Of a stretch of 64,000 bases of DNA, positions 9,227 to 19,080 are shown piece after piece. The stretch is from NCBI RefSeq assembly GCF_016864555.1, contig NZ_CP044011.1, positions 2,375,501 to 2,439,500 on the forward strand. Reading direction: 5' to 3'. Origin of the DNA: Sinorhizobium sp. BG8 (GTDB taxonomy: Bacteria > Pseudomonadota > Alphaproteobacteria > Rhizobiales > Rhizobiaceae). The position numbers and the translations under genes were made by a program. How positions within the stretch are numbered: position 1 is the first letter of the stretch; every line of letters begins with the position of its first letter. Under the pieces are notes generated by a model that saw only the letters and a list, made by a program, of their open reading frames with translations, searched no databases and was not told the DNA's origin.

Positions 9227-9892
9227 TCAAAGTCTTTCCCGGACGAACTGTCCGCGCCGTGTATGGAAGAAAGCTGCGGCCCTTCCGTACGGCAATGACG
9301 AGTCTTCTTGAAGGCAAATTCTGAGCTCTTCAAGGATCAGGACAGTAATGTCGGCCATCTCGATGCCCGATGCGTCGAAGACATCGATCCACCTGAGGTC
9401 CTCCAGCTCGTGGTTTCCCCTGACGCTTGCCGGGTCGATTTCAGCCTCATCGGTGAAGAGGGTGAAGAAACGGGTGTCGAAGCGGCGGACATGGCCGGGC
9501 GGAGTGATGGCCCGGGCGAGAAACCTCAGGCGCGAGAGATCGGGCAGGAACGGCAACGCCGTTGTCCCGCTATCCGGCGCCGTTCCGACCGTCAATCCGG
9601 CTTCCTCATGCAGTTCGCGAAGGCCGGCGATCGCGATCGCCCGCAAGGTGGCCTGGGTCACGCGCTTGCCTGTTCTCAGCTCCAGCCGTTCCCGTGCAAG
9701 CGGATGCAGGTCGCCCGAGACAGGAATGCCGGCGTCCGTGCGATCGCGCCGCCCGCCGGGGAAGACATAGACCTCTGGCATGAAGACGTGCTTCCTGCTG
9801 CGTCGGCCCATCAGCACACGACACCCATTGTCGGAACGGTCGACGAGCAGGACGGAGGCAGCGTCCGCCGTGCGAACTGGCGCCGTCGGCAT
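9227..9892 (-). CDS. Nudix hydrolase family protein
   Basis: 221 residues. The Nudix signature is visible around residue 80-100 (GLRELHEEAGLTVG), with the upstream glycine pair in VFPGGRRD, so it probably cleaves a nucleoside-diphosphate-linked substrate. It resembles the larger Nudix proteins related to NUDT19. The ATG at 9890-9892 overlaps the stop of the preceding DUF983 gene as ATGA, so the two are translationally coupled. The substrate cannot be read from the sequence. Confidence 0.85.
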   Translation of the reverse strand: MPTAPVRTADAASVLLVDRSDNGCRVLMGRRSRKHVFMPEVYVFPGGRRDRTDAGIPVSGDLHPLARERLELRTGKRVTQATLRAIAIAGLRELHEEAGLTVGTAPDSGTTALPFLPDLSRLRFLARAITPPGHVRRFDTRFFTLFTDEAEIDPASVRGNHELEDLRWIDVFDASGIEMADITVLILEELRICLQEDSSLPYGRAAAFFHTRRGQFVRERL

Positions 9893-10350
9893 CAGCCGCG
9901 TGTGTCCCTGGCCGGGATGACGTCCATGGGCTCGTCGGCTTTTCCGTCGAAGCCGTGCAACCGCAGGGCCCATTGCAAACCAATTGTTCCGCCTTTGACA
10001 GGCTGCAGCAGAAGAAGCGAGCAGATGATGGTGATCGGCGCCCAGATTGCCATGTGCACCCATGTCGGCAGTACGAACACCAGGTCCGTCATCAGATAGC
10101 CCGTCAGCACGAGATGGCCCACGATCGTGATGACGATGTAGGGGGGCAGGTCGTCGGCGCGCTGGTGATGCATTGCCTCGCCGCAGGCGGCGCAATTGTC
10201 CACCGGCTTCAGGAAGCTCTTGAACAGACGGCCACTGCCGCACGCGGGACAGGTGTTGAGAAGGCCACGCCTGATCGATTGGCCGAGCGGCCGCTCCGCG
10301 CGCTGCTGTTCGAAATGAACCACGCCTTTTGAAGCTTCGTTCGCCTGCAT
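9892..10350 (-). CDS. DUF983 family membrane protein
   Basis: 152 residues with a rubredoxin-like CxxC pair (NTCPACGSG at about 33-38, then NCAACGEA at about 52-57). Two or three transmembrane helices follow (YIVITIVGHLVLTGYLM and MAIWAPITIICSLLLL). This is the DUF983 arrangement, of unknown function, often next to Nudix and rnr genes in Rhizobiales. It lies 34 bases after rnr, in the same direction. Confidence 0.9.
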   Translation of the reverse strand: MQANEASKGVVHFEQQRAERPLGQSIRRGLLNTCPACGSGRLFKSFLKPVDNCAACGEAMHHQRADDLPPYIVITIVGHLVLTGYLMTDLVFVLPTWVHMAIWAPITIICSLLLLQPVKGGTIGLQWALRLHGFDGKADEPMDVIPARDTRG

Positions 10351-10384
10351 GACGTTTCCTTCCTTGCCGGCGTTTCCAGCCGGC

Positions 10385-12739
10385 CTATCTTCTGCCGCGC
10401 GGCGGGCGTGTACCCGGCTGGCGCCTCGGGGCGCCTCGGTCCCGTCGTCCCGCCTTGTGGAAGGAGCGCACGCCCGTCGGCATCTTGCGCCCTTCGCTCA
10501 GCATCTCGAAACGGAGCGCTCCAGCGAGCGGAACGGCCTCCACGAGTTTCACGCGAACCGGGTCTCCGAGACGATATCCGAGCCCCGTCTTCTCACCGGA
10601 AAGCGCCTGGTGCGCCTCGTCATAGATGAAGTAGTCGCGCCCGAGCGTAGATATAGGCACAAAGCCGTCGGCGCCATAGTCGGGAAGGGTGACAAATAGT
10701 CCCGCCTTTGTGACGCCCGAGACGCGTGCGTCGAACTCCTCGTTCACCCGGCCGCTGAGATGGTGCGCGATCAGCCGGTCTACCGTATCGCGTTCGGCAG
10801 CCATGGCGCGGCGCTCGAACGTGGAGATTTCGGCCGCGATGTCGTCCAGTGCCGCTTCCTCGTCCGGTGTCAGCCCGCCTTCGCCGAAATGCAGTGAGCC
10901 GACCAGTGCCCTGTGCACGATAAGATCCGCATAGCGGCGGATGGGTGACGTGAAGTGGGCATACTTCATCAGGTTGAGGCCGAAATGCCCGATGTTCTCA
11001 GGGCTGTAGATGGCCTGGCTCTGCGAGCGCAGGACCATTTCGTTGACCATCTGCTCGAAGGGCTTGCCTTGTGCCTTCGACAGGATGCCGTTGAAGTGGT
11101 TCGAGCGCATGTTCCCGCCCTTGGCGAGCGAAAGGTCGAGCGTCTGAAGGAATTCGCGCAGGGTCTCCTGCTTGGCCAGGGACGGCGCGTCGTGGACGCG
11201 ATAGATCAGCGCCTGGCGCTTCGTCTCCAGTGTTTCTGCCGCTGCCACGTTCGCCTGGATCATCATTTCTTCGATCAGCTTGTGCGCATCGAGCCGTGGC
11301 GGCACGATTACCCGATCGACGGTGCCGTCCTCCTTGAGGAGAATCTTGCGTTCGGGCATGTCGAGCTCGAGCGGCTGGCGGCGGTCGCGTCCGATCGTCA
11401 TGATCCGGTAGGCGTTCCAGAGGGGCTTCAGGATCTGTTCGAGGATCGGACCGGTCTTGTCGTCGGTCTGGCCGTCGATCGCGGCCTGCGCCTGCTGATA
11501 GGAGAGCTTCGCGGCGCTCTTCATCATGATCCGGTGGAAGGTGTGGCCAGCTTTTCGACCTTCTTTCGAAAACACCATGCGGACGGCCAATGCAGGCCTG
11601 TCGACGCCTTCCTTGAGCGAGCACAGATCGTTCGAGATGCGCTCGGGCAGCATGGGAACCACGCGATCGGGGAAGTAGACCGAGTTGCCACGCTTCAGCG
11701 CCTCCCGGTCGAGAGCGGACTTCGGCCGCACGTAGTAGCTCACGTCGGCGATCGCGACGGTGACGATGACGCCGCCGGGGTTGTCGGGGGAGGGATCCGC
11801 CTCGGCGTGAACCGCGTCGTCGTGATCCTTTGCATCCGCCGGATCGATGGTGATCAATGGCAGGCTGCGCCAGTCCTCGCGGTTGGCCATGGTAGCCGGC
11901 CCTGCGGCCTCCGCCTCGCGGATGACCGCGTCGGGAAAGACATGGGGGATGCCGTGTGCATGGATCGCGATCATGGAGATCGCCTTCTCCGATGCCACGG
12001 ATCCGACCACCGACTTGATCTGCGCGCGCGGCAGCCCGTAGCGGCCCGTCCGCACGACGTCCAGTTCGACCAGATCGCCGTCCTTCGCCCCGGCGGTATA
12101 GTCGGCATCGACGGTCATTTCCTCGCCACGCCGGTCGATCGGCATGATTCGTCCGCCGCCGCCCGGGGTCGGACGGAACACGCCCATGCCGATATTCTTG
12201 CGCTTGTCGAGCACCTTGATGATGCGCGCGGTGTAGGCGGGCCCGCCGCGTTCCTTTGCAGGAAAGATCTTGGCCAGCACGCGATCGCCGAGGCCGGCGA
12301 CGGGGGCTTTCCCGGAAGATTTGCCGACGGTGGACTGGCGGATCGCCACGGCGGGCGCCACGCCGGCCTCCTCCAGCCATTCAGCGGGGCGGCCGATAAG
12401 CTCGCCGTCGACATCGCGCGTCGTGATGTCGAGGACTGTCACCGGTGGCAGGCCTCCCGGACGGGTGAGCGACTTGCGACGCTTTTCGAGCAGGCCTTCT
12501 TCTTCGAGCCTCTTCAGAAGGGCCTTCAGCTCGACACGCGTCTCTCCCTTGAGGCCGAATGCCTTGGAGATTTCACGCTTCGATGCCCGTTCCGGATTTT
12601 CCGCGATGAAACGCAGAAGCACCTCTCGCGGCGGGATTTCGCCGTGGATGATCGGTATGTCCGCGCCCGGCGCGAGCTCCCTGCCGGCCCGGCCGGACCG
12701 CGTTGAGTGTCTGGACCGGTCGCGCGGCTCGCGTGTCAT
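10385..12739 (-). CDS. rnr: Ribonuclease R
   Basis: 784-residue 3'-5' exoribonuclease that degrades structured RNA. It carries an N-terminal winged-helix segment (about 35-95), cold-shock domains, the RNB catalytic domain and a C-terminal S1 domain followed by a basic Arg-rich tail. The RNB active-site aspartates are present at Asp299, Asp305, Asp307 and Asp308 (ITIDPADAKDHDDAV). The gene starts five bases after the topA stop, so the two are almost certainly cotranscribed. Confidence 0.96.
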   Translation of the reverse strand: MTREPRDRSRHSTRSGRAGRELAPGADIPIIHGEIPPREVLLRFIAENPERASKREISKAFGLKGETRVELKALLKRLEEEGLLEKRRKSLTRPGGLPPVTVLDITTRDVDGELIGRPAEWLEEAGVAPAVAIRQSTVGKSSGKAPVAGLGDRVLAKIFPAKERGGPAYTARIIKVLDKRKNIGMGVFRPTPGGGGRIMPIDRRGEEMTVDADYTAGAKDGDLVELDVVRTGRYGLPRAQIKSVVGSVASEKAISMIAIHAHGIPHVFPDAVIREAEAAGPATMANREDWRSLPLITIDPADAKDHDDAVHAEADPSPDNPGGVIVTVAIADVSYYVRPKSALDREALKRGNSVYFPDRVVPMLPERISNDLCSLKEGVDRPALAVRMVFSKEGRKAGHTFHRIMMKSAAKLSYQQAQAAIDGQTDDKTGPILEQILKPLWNAYRIMTIGRDRRQPLELDMPERKILLKEDGTVDRVIVPPRLDAHKLIEEMMIQANVAAAETLETKRQALIYRVHDAPSLAKQETLREFLQTLDLSLAKGGNMRSNHFNGILSKAQGKPFEQMVNEMVLRSQSQAIYSPENIGHFGLNLMKYAHFTSPIRRYADLIVHRALVGSLHFGEGGLTPDEEAALDDIAAEISTFERRAMAAERDTVDRLIAHHLSGRVNEEFDARVSGVTKAGLFVTLPDYGADGFVPISTLGRDYFIYDEAHQALSGEKTGLGYRLGDPVRVKLVEAVPLAGALRFEMLSEGRKMPTGVRSFHKAGRRDRGAPRRQPGTRPPRGRR

Positions 12740-12744
12740 CTCTG

Positions 12745-15393
12745 TCAGGCCTTCTTGGTCTTTGCTGCGGCTTTCGGCTTGGCCTTGGGCTTCGCTGTCT
12801 TCGTCTCGTCCGACTTCGCGGATTTCGCTGTCGCCGTCTTTGCCTTCGCCTTGGCCTTGCCAGCGGGTGCCTTGGCCGCTTTGCCGGCAATCAGCTGGAG
12901 CGCTTCTTCAAGCGTGACCGACTGTGCGTCTTGCCCCTTGGGCAGGGTCGCGTTGATCTTGCCCCAGTTGACGTAGGGACCGTACTTGCCGTCACGGACA
13001 GTGATTGCGCCGCCGTCCGGGTGGTCGCCCAGTTCCTTGAGCGCCGCAGCCGTCTTGCCGCCGCGGCCGCCCGGGCCCTTGGATTGCTTGTCGGCAATGA
13101 CTGATACCGCGCGGTTGAGGCCGATCGAGAACACGTCTTCCACGGATTCGAGGTTCGCATAGGAACCGTCGTGGAGCACGAACGGGCCATAGCGGCCGAT
13201 CCCGGACGAGATCATCTTGCCCGTTTCCGGGTGTGCACCGATATCGCGGGGAAGCGACAGAAGCGCCATGGCCTTCTCGTGATCGATACTCGCGGGTGTC
13301 CAGCCTTTCGGCAAGCTCGCCCGCTTTGCCTCCTTGCCGTCGCCACGCTGCACATAGGGGCCGAAACGGCCGCTGCGCAGGGTAATCTCTTCCCCGGTGT
13401 GCGGATCCTTGCCGAGCGACTGCGGTTCGCTTGAGGCAGCCGCCTCCGCATCGCCGTTGGTGTCGGAGGACAGCTGGCGGGTGTAGTTGCATTCCGGATA
13501 GTTCGAGCAGCCGACGAATGCGCCGTACTTTCCGAGCTTCAGCGAAAGCTGACCCGTGCCGCAGACCTGGCAGGTGCGCGGATCGCCACCATCGTCGCGC
13601 TTCGGGAAGACGAGAGGCGCCAGTTCCTCGTTGAGAGCGTCGAGCACGTTGGTGACGCGGAGCTCCTTGGTATCCTCGATCTGGGCGAAGAAATCGCGCC
13701 AGAAGTCACGAAGGACGTCCTTCCACTTCAGCTCGCCGGCAGAGATCTGGTCGAGCTTCTCCTCCAGGGAGGCGGTGAAGTCGTATTCGACGTAACGCGT
13801 GAAGAAGCTCTCCAGGAAGGCGGTTACGAGCCGGCCCTTCGACTGCGGGATCAGCTTGCGCTTGTCGATCACCACGTATTCGCGGTCGCGCAAGGTTGCG
13901 AGCGTTGCCGCATAGGTGGAAGGACGGCCGATGCCGAGTTCTTCCATCTTCTTGATGAGGGACGCTTCGGAATAGCGCGGCGGCGGCTCGGTGAAATGCT
14001 GCGATGCATTGATCTTCTGTTTCGCGAGATCCTCGCGCGCATTGATCTCGGGCAGGCGGCCATCCTCATCGCCGTCGTCGGACTGCTCGCCATCTTCCTT
14101 CTGGTCGGTGTAGGCCGCAATGAAGCCGTCGAAGCGGATTACCGAACCGGTTGCGCGCAGACCGGCCTTGTTGCCGGCATTGTCCGCATCGATCTCGACG
14201 GTGGTGCGCTCGATCTCGGCCGAGGCCATCTGGCTGGCAATGCCGCGCTTCCAGATGAGGTCGTAGAGGCGAAGCTGGTCGGCGTCGAGGTAGCGACGTA
14301 CCTGATCCGGCGTGCGGTCGAAGTCCGTTGGCCGGATGGCCTCGTGCGCTTCCTGGGCGTTCTTGGCCTTGGTGGAGTAGAAGCGCGCCTTTTCCGGAAG
14401 GTAACGGTCGCCGAACTGGCCGGCGATCGCGCGCCGGGCTGCGTCGATCGCTTCGGGTGCCATCTGCACGCCGTCGGTTCGCATATAGGTGATGAGACCG
14501 ACGGTCTCGCCGCCGATGTCGATGCCTTCGTAGAGTTTCTGTGCCACCTGCATGGTGCGCGAAGCCGAGAAGCCGAGCTTCGAGGACGCCGCCTGCTGCA
14601 GGGTCGAAGTGGTGAAGGGAGGGCCGGGGTTGCGTTTGGTCGGCTTGGCCTCGACGCTCTCGACGCGGTAGCTCGCGCCCTCCAGCAGGGTCTTGAGGCG
14701 GCCGGCTTCCTCGCCGTTGCCTATAGCCCTGGGTTGCAGACGCTTGCCGGATGCCGAGACGAGGCGTGCCTCGAACTCGTCGCCGCGCGGTGTCTTGAGA
14801 AGTGCGGAGATGTTCCAGTATTCCTCGGAGACGAACCGCTCGATTTCCGATTCACGATCGCAGACGAGGCGAAGCGCCACGGACTGGACACGCCCTGCGG
14901 AGCGTGCGCCCGGCAGCTTGCGCCACAGCACCGGCGACAGGTTGAAGCCGACGAGGTAGTCGAGCGCCCGACGGGCCAGATAGGCATCGACCAGGTCGAT
15001 GTCGATGTCGCGCGGCGACTTCATGGCATCGAGGACAGCAGACTTGGTAATGGCGTTGAAGACGACGCGCTTGACCGGCTTGTCGCCGATGACCTTCTTC
15101 TTCTTCAGAAGATCGAGCACGTGCCATGAAATCGCTTCGCCCTCGCGATCAGGGTCGGTTGCGAGAATGAGGCCGTCCGAGGACTTCACTGCGTCGGCAA
15201 TGTCCTTCATGCGCTTGGCGGATGCGCCATCGACCTCCCAGGACATATCGAAGTCCTCGTCGGGGCGCACCGAGCCGTCCTTTGCCGGAAGATCGCGAAC
15301 ATGTCCGAATGAGGCGAGGACCTTGTAGCCCGACCCGAGGTACTTGTTGATTGTCTTGGCCTTTGCAGGCGATTCAACCACTACAACGTTCAT
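12745..15393 (-). CDS. topA: DNA topoisomerase I (type IA)
   Basis: 882 residues. The TOPRIM domain lies at the N-terminus (VVVESPAKAKTI; LATDPDREGEAISWH at about 78-92) and the catalytic tyrosine is Tyr303 (LITYMRTDG). One four-cysteine zinc finger is clear (CQVCGTGQL ... GCSNYPECNY), followed by zinc-lacking topo C-terminal repeats (GRFGPYVQ, GRYGPFVL, GKYGPYVN) and a Lys/Ala-rich tail. The enzyme relaxes negative supercoils and is essential. It is the first gene of the topA-rnr-DUF983-Nudix-MFS block. Confidence 0.97.
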   Translation of the reverse strand: MNVVVVESPAKAKTINKYLGSGYKVLASFGHVRDLPAKDGSVRPDEDFDMSWEVDGASAKRMKDIADAVKSSDGLILATDPDREGEAISWHVLDLLKKKKVIGDKPVKRVVFNAITKSAVLDAMKSPRDIDIDLVDAYLARRALDYLVGFNLSPVLWRKLPGARSAGRVQSVALRLVCDRESEIERFVSEEYWNISALLKTPRGDEFEARLVSASGKRLQPRAIGNGEEAGRLKTLLEGASYRVESVEAKPTKRNPGPPFTTSTLQQAASSKLGFSASRTMQVAQKLYEGIDIGGETVGLITYMRTDGVQMAPEAIDAARRAIAGQFGDRYLPEKARFYSTKAKNAQEAHEAIRPTDFDRTPDQVRRYLDADQLRLYDLIWKRGIASQMASAEIERTTVEIDADNAGNKAGLRATGSVIRFDGFIAAYTDQKEDGEQSDDGDEDGRLPEINAREDLAKQKINASQHFTEPPPRYSEASLIKKMEELGIGRPSTYAATLATLRDREYVVIDKRKLIPQSKGRLVTAFLESFFTRYVEYDFTASLEEKLDQISAGELKWKDVLRDFWRDFFAQIEDTKELRVTNVLDALNEELAPLVFPKRDDGGDPRTCQVCGTGQLSLKLGKYGAFVGCSNYPECNYTRQLSSDTNGDAEAAASSEPQSLGKDPHTGEEITLRSGRFGPYVQRGDGKEAKRASLPKGWTPASIDHEKAMALLSLPRDIGAHPETGKMISSGIGRYGPFVLHDGSYANLESVEDVFSIGLNRAVSVIADKQSKGPGGRGGKTAAALKELGDHPDGGAITVRDGKYGPYVNWGKINATLPKGQDAQSVTLEEALQLIAGKAAKAPAGKAKAKAKTATAKSAKSDETKTAKPKAKPKAAAKTKKA

Positions 15394-15653
15394 ACTCTTA
15401 CTCTGATGCCGGGCGCCATCTGTTGGAGGGAGGGCTGAAAACTCAACTTGCGCAGGAAAGTCGATGCCTCGAAATGAACAGTGAATGCGTCGCGGTCAAG
15501 AGGTGAGCCCAAAATAACTGCTCCACAACGCAATGCAACTAATAAGGGAAATGACGTTTATTGCAATTTAGGATTATTGCTTTATCATCCTTGAGGTGTA
15601 GAGGGCCTTGGCCACGCGTTGATTCCGCGGCCATGTTCGATCGGGAAACTGCG

Positions 15654-15854
15654 ATGACTTCCAAATCAGCCGTATCTCCGCCTCCATCGGCCCAGACGCG
15701 GGAAAACATCACGTATATTCGTCAGATGCTTGGTGAGCTTCGTTTGGTCGCACATAGCGAAGGGGCCGATATGCTGCGCTATCTTATCGAGATGGCCTAT
15801 GTCGAGGCGGGCGATATACAGGCAGGATTGCGGCCGCTCTCACCCAATCGCTAG
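15654..15854 (+). CDS. Small conserved hypothetical protein
   Basis: 66 residues from the ATG at 15654 (MTSKSAVSPPPS); an ATG at 15633 would add seven residues. The amphipathic core (IRQMLGELRLVAHSEGADML) and the hydrophobic helix RYLIEMAYVEAGDI look like a folded helical protein. No domain is recognised. Small proteins of this kind occur between topA and dprA in rhizobia, as far as I recall. Its last 15 bases overlap the convergent dprA. Confidence 0.65.
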   Translation: MTSKSAVSPPPSAQTRENITYIRQMLGELRLVAHSEGADMLRYLIEMAYVEAGDIQAGLRPLSPNR

Positions 15855-16993
15855 TGAGACGAGGCCTCCCGGATAGCGATGCAACCGTCCGGCGAGGTCC
15901 AGCTCGAGCAACACCAGGTAGACCACGGACGCAGGCAACTCCGTGTGGCGCAGGATATCGTCGATCTCGACCGGCGTCGGTCCGAGGGCTTCGGTGATCC
16001 GTTGGCGATCGTCGTCATCAGGTGGTCGCTTCATGGTTTCGGGATCCGGTGGCGACGCAGGCTCTCCGGCGCCCGTCTGGCCGGAGAAGAAATCAGGTTC
16101 CTGAAGTGGCCGCAGATGGCTCAGTACGTCTTCGGATTCCGTCGCGATGATGGCTCCATCCTTCAGCAGGCCATTGGTTCCATGGCAGCGGGGGTCGAGT
16201 GGCGATCCGGGAACGGCGAAGACGAGACGGCCGAACTCCGCGGCATTTCGGGCTGTGATCAGCGAACCGGACCGGTCGGCCGCTTCGACGACGACAAGGC
16301 CCAGCGAAATTCCGGCGATGAGCCGGTTGCGGCGCGGGAAATCCCGGGCGCGCGGTTCCCATCCGAACGGCATCTCGCTGATCGCCAGCCCGTTGCCGGA
16401 GGTGATCTCGTCGAGCAGTGGCGCATTCTCGGGCGGGTAGGGCTGGTCGATACCTCCCGCAAGGATCGCCATCGTTCCTGTTTCCAGGCTGGCACGATGC
16501 GCTGCCGTATCAATCCCGCGTGCCAGTCCGGAGACGATCGCATAGCCGGCCCGCCCGATCTCGCGTGCAAGGAGCGCGGCGAACTTGCTTCCGTATATGG
16601 AGGCGTTTCGCGATCCGACGATACCGGCGGCCGGTTCGGTCGCGATGCCGGCATTGCCTTTCACCGCAATCAGCGGGGGAGCGCCGTCGATATGTCGCAG
16701 AAGGGGAGGATAGTCGGGCTCGCCGATGCCGATGAAAGCGGCCCGGTGCCGTGCCGCCATCTCGAGTTCGCGCACCGCATCGGCGTGGCTTGCTACGCGG
16801 ATTGCCCTCATGGATCCGCCGCGCCTGGAAAGTTCCGGGAGCATCTCGAGGGCGGTTTCGGCACTGCCGAAATGGTTGATGAGATCGCGGAATGTCGCCG
16901 GTCCGACATTGTCGCTTCGGATCAGCCGCAGCCAGGCGATCCTCTGTTTTTCCGTCAGCGCAATGCCTGTTCCCTTGCGCTGCGGTTGTTCAT
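15840..16993 (-). CDS. dprA: DNA-processing protein DprA, start region apparently frameshifted
   Basis: DprA loads RecA on incoming single-stranded DNA. The Rossmann-type core is intact (IVGSRNAS, SGLARGIDTAAH, GLVVVEAADRSGSLITA) and a C-terminal winged-helix domain follows. The unbroken ATG frame begins only at 16844. However, the same frame upstream encodes a typical N-terminal SAM-like segment (IAWLRLIRSDNVGPATF) back to the plsY stop, with no in-frame ATG, GTG or TTG. An ATG at 16993, one base after the plsY stop, lies in the other frame. One more C in the CCC at 16972-16974 would join them into a normal 384-residue protein. Confidence 0.85.
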
Positions 16994-16994
16994 C

Positions 16995-17609
16995 CTATCC
17001 CTTGTCCCCGATCCGGCTCTCGGTGCCGTTCAGCAGCCGGGAGATGTTGGCCTTGTGCTTCCACCAAGTCATGACTGTCAGGATGACGAAGAGAGCCGCC
17101 ACCTTCTCGTGTCCGAGCGCATACAATACAACCGGACTGATCGCCGTTGCAACCAGGGCGGACAACGAGGAAAAGCGGGTGAGATAAGCGGTCGCGATCC
17201 AGATTGCGGCGAAGATCGGCATCATGACTGGGACAAGGCCAAGAAGAATGCCGAGATACGTCGCGACACCCTTGCCCCCCTTGAAGCCGAGCCAGACCGG
17301 ATAGAGGTGGCCGAGGAAGGCAGCGAAGCCTGCTGCAATGCCAGCCTCGAGGCCCCAACGGGAGGCTATCGCCGCGGCAGCCGTACCCTTGAGTGCGTCC
17401 AGGGCGAGAGTGACGGCCGCAAGCTTCTTGTTTCCCGTTCTCAGAACGTTCGTTGCCCCGATGTTTCCCGAGCCGATCTGGCGCACGTCGCCGAGACCTG
17501 CCATCCGCGTGACGATCAGGCCAAAGGGTATGGAGCCCAGCAGATATCCGAAAACGAGGCTGGCGAGTGTGGCGGGCAGACCGATCTGCCAGGTCAATAT
17601 GTCAGTCAA
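16995..17609 (-). CDS. plsY: Glycerol-3-phosphate acyltransferase PlsY
   Basis: 204-residue inner-membrane enzyme that transfers acyl groups from acyl phosphate to glycerol-3-phosphate, the first step of phospholipid synthesis. Family motifs are present: [22 protein letters not shown] and FKGGKGVAT. There is no ATG at the expected position; the start is a TTG at 17607-17609 giving LTDILTWQ. The long upstream extension of the frame is non-homologous. dprA begins one base after its stop. Confidence 0.92.
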   Translation of the reverse strand: MTDILTWQIGLPATLASLVFGYLLGSIPFGLIVTRMAGLGDVRQIGSGNIGATNVLRTGNKKLAAVTLALDALKGTAAAAIASRWGLEAGIAAGFAAFLGHLYPVWLGFKGGKGVATYLGILLGLVPVMMPIFAAIWIATAYLTRFSSLSALVATAISPVVLYALGHEKVAALFVILTVMTWWKHKANISRLLNGTESRIGDKG

Positions 17610-17733
17610 TTGCGTCTCCCGGACGTCCCCCTGAGCGCCACCCCTCCGACTGGACGGGTCAGGTCGCTCTGCCTCCTGAAATGATTGCCCCGCAAGTCTG
17701 GCTCGCCTGGCGGGGCTTGCGGCCGGGCAGACG

Positions 17734-17759
17734 CCCCGGTCATGTCCCATTGACCGGGG
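17734..17759. other. Hairpin between plsY and the pyrC-like gene
   Basis: CCCCGGTCA (17734-17742) pairs perfectly with TGACCGGGG (17751-17759) in the 178-base gap downstream of the pyrC-like gene. No T tract follows on either strand, so it could be a weak terminator, a pause site or an mRNA-processing element. Confidence 0.4.
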
Positions 17760-17787
17760 AGATGCCTGGCTGTTCAGCATGCGATGT

Positions 17788-19080
17788 TTACCGCACCGAA
17801 TGAACGCGCTTTCCTGCAACATAGGTTTGAAGCGCCCGTCCCGTAAAGCGGGCATCTTCGAAGGGTGTATTCTTGGATCGGGAGACCAGCTGATCCTTCG
17901 AGGCGATCCAGGGTTCGTCCGGGTCGATGAGCACGATGTCGGCGCGCGCGCCCGGCATGAGCGTTCCCGCATCGAGGCCAAATGTCTTGGCCGGGCGCGT
18001 CGACATGGCATCGATCAGCCGCATCAGGCTTACTTCGCCGCTGTGATGCAACCTGAGGGCCGCCGCCAGAAGGGTCTCCAGCCCGATCGCCCCGTCGGCG
18101 GCATCGGCAAAGGGCAGGCGCTTCGTATCGACGTCCTGAGGGTCATGCGCGGAGACGATGATATCGATTGCACCGCTCGCGAGTGCATCCACCATGGCCG
18201 ATCGGTCGGCTTCCGCGCGCAGCGGCGGTGAAAGCTTGAAGAACGTGCGGTATTCGCCGATGTCGTTCTCGTTGAGCGTCAGGTGATTGATGGAGACGCC
18301 GCAGGTAACGTTCGCACCACGCTCGCGGGCGATCCGCACGGCTTCCGCCGATTCGGGAACGGAGATCTGCGCTGCGTGGTATGCGGCACGCGTAAGCGCC
18401 GCGATCCTCAGGTCGCGCTCCAGCGGGATGAGCTCGGCTTCGCGCGGCGTACCGGAGAGGCCGAGCCAGCTGGCAAGGAGGCCTTCGTTCATCACGCCGC
18501 CGGCGCCGAGGTGCTTGTCGCGCGTCTCGAGTGCGATGACGGCGCCGAATTCGCGTCCGTATGTCATCGCCCGGCGAAGGACCTGCGCGTTATGCATCGC
18601 ATGCCGGCCGTTGGTAAAGGCGACTGCGCCTGCTGCCATGAGAAGGCCGAACTCGGTCATCTCCTCGCCCTGCAGTCCCTTGGTTAGGGCAGCGGCAGGG
18701 TGGATGTTCACGATCGCCTTGTCGCGCGCCGTCTTCAGAACGAATTCCACGAGCGCGATGTCGTCGATAACAGGATCGGTGTCGGGCATCATGATGAAGG
18801 TGGTGACACCGCCGGCCGCCGCCGCCCGGGAGGCGGATTCGATCGTCTCGCGGTGTTCCGCGCCGGGTTCGCCGACGAAGACCCGCGCATCGACCAGTCC
18901 GGGGGCTGCGATCAGCCCGCTGCAGTCCATCACCTCGGCATCCGACGGCGCGCCCTGGTTCAGTGCCGATTGTCCGGCAGCGGAGATCCGCCCGTGCTCG
19001 ATGACGATCGTTCCGATTTCGTCGACGTTGCGTGAGGGGTCGATGATGCGGAGATTCTGTAGAACGGTCGGGCGGCTCAT
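17788..19080 (-). CDS. pyrC: Dihydroorotase-like protein lacking metal ligands (PyrC'/PyrX type)
   Basis: 430 residues, a full-length class I dihydroorotase homologue ([37 protein letters not shown]). The D-x-H-x-H metal motif reads Asp64-Ala-Arg66-Val-Phe68, so both histidines are lost. The usual TDHAPH region reads SAHDPQ. As in the PyrC' proteins that pair with aspartate transcarbamoylase in Pseudomonas, this is more likely a structural partner of PyrB than an active enzyme. The ATG at 19080 overlaps the pyrB stop by four bases (ATGA). A true pyrC should exist elsewhere in the genome. Confidence 0.9.
   Translation of the reverse strand: MSRPTVLQNLRIIDPSRNVDEIGTIVIEHGRISAAGQSALNQGAPSDAEVMDCSGLIAAPGLVDARVFVGEPGAEHRETIESASRAAAAGGVTTFIMMPDTDPVIDDIALVEFVLKTARDKAIVNIHPAAALTKGLQGEEMTEFGLLMAAGAVAFTNGRHAMHNAQVLRRAMTYGREFGAVIALETRDKHLGAGGVMNEGLLASWLGLSGTPREAELIPLERDLRIAALTRAAYHAAQISVPESAEAVRIARERGANVTCGVSINHLTLNENDIGEYRTFFKLSPPLRAEADRSAMVDALASGAIDIIVSAHDPQDVDTKRLPFADAADGAIGLETLLAAALRLHHSGEVSLMRLIDAMSTRPAKTFGLDAGTLMPGARADIVLIDPDEPWIASKDQLVSRSKNTPFEDARFTGRALQTYVAGKRVHSVR

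Noticed and set aside
10955-12706. 583-codon plus-strand frame opposite rnr
   Set aside because: Shadow of rnr; no domain, composition typical of antisense reading.
15879-17684. 601-codon plus-strand frame opposite dprA and plsY
   Set aside because: Spans two well-supported genes on the other strand; no family resemblance.
17788-19080. pyrC-like gene as a decaying pseudogene because of lost metal ligands
   Set aside because: The frame is full length, coupled to pyrB and otherwise conserved; a structural role is more likely.
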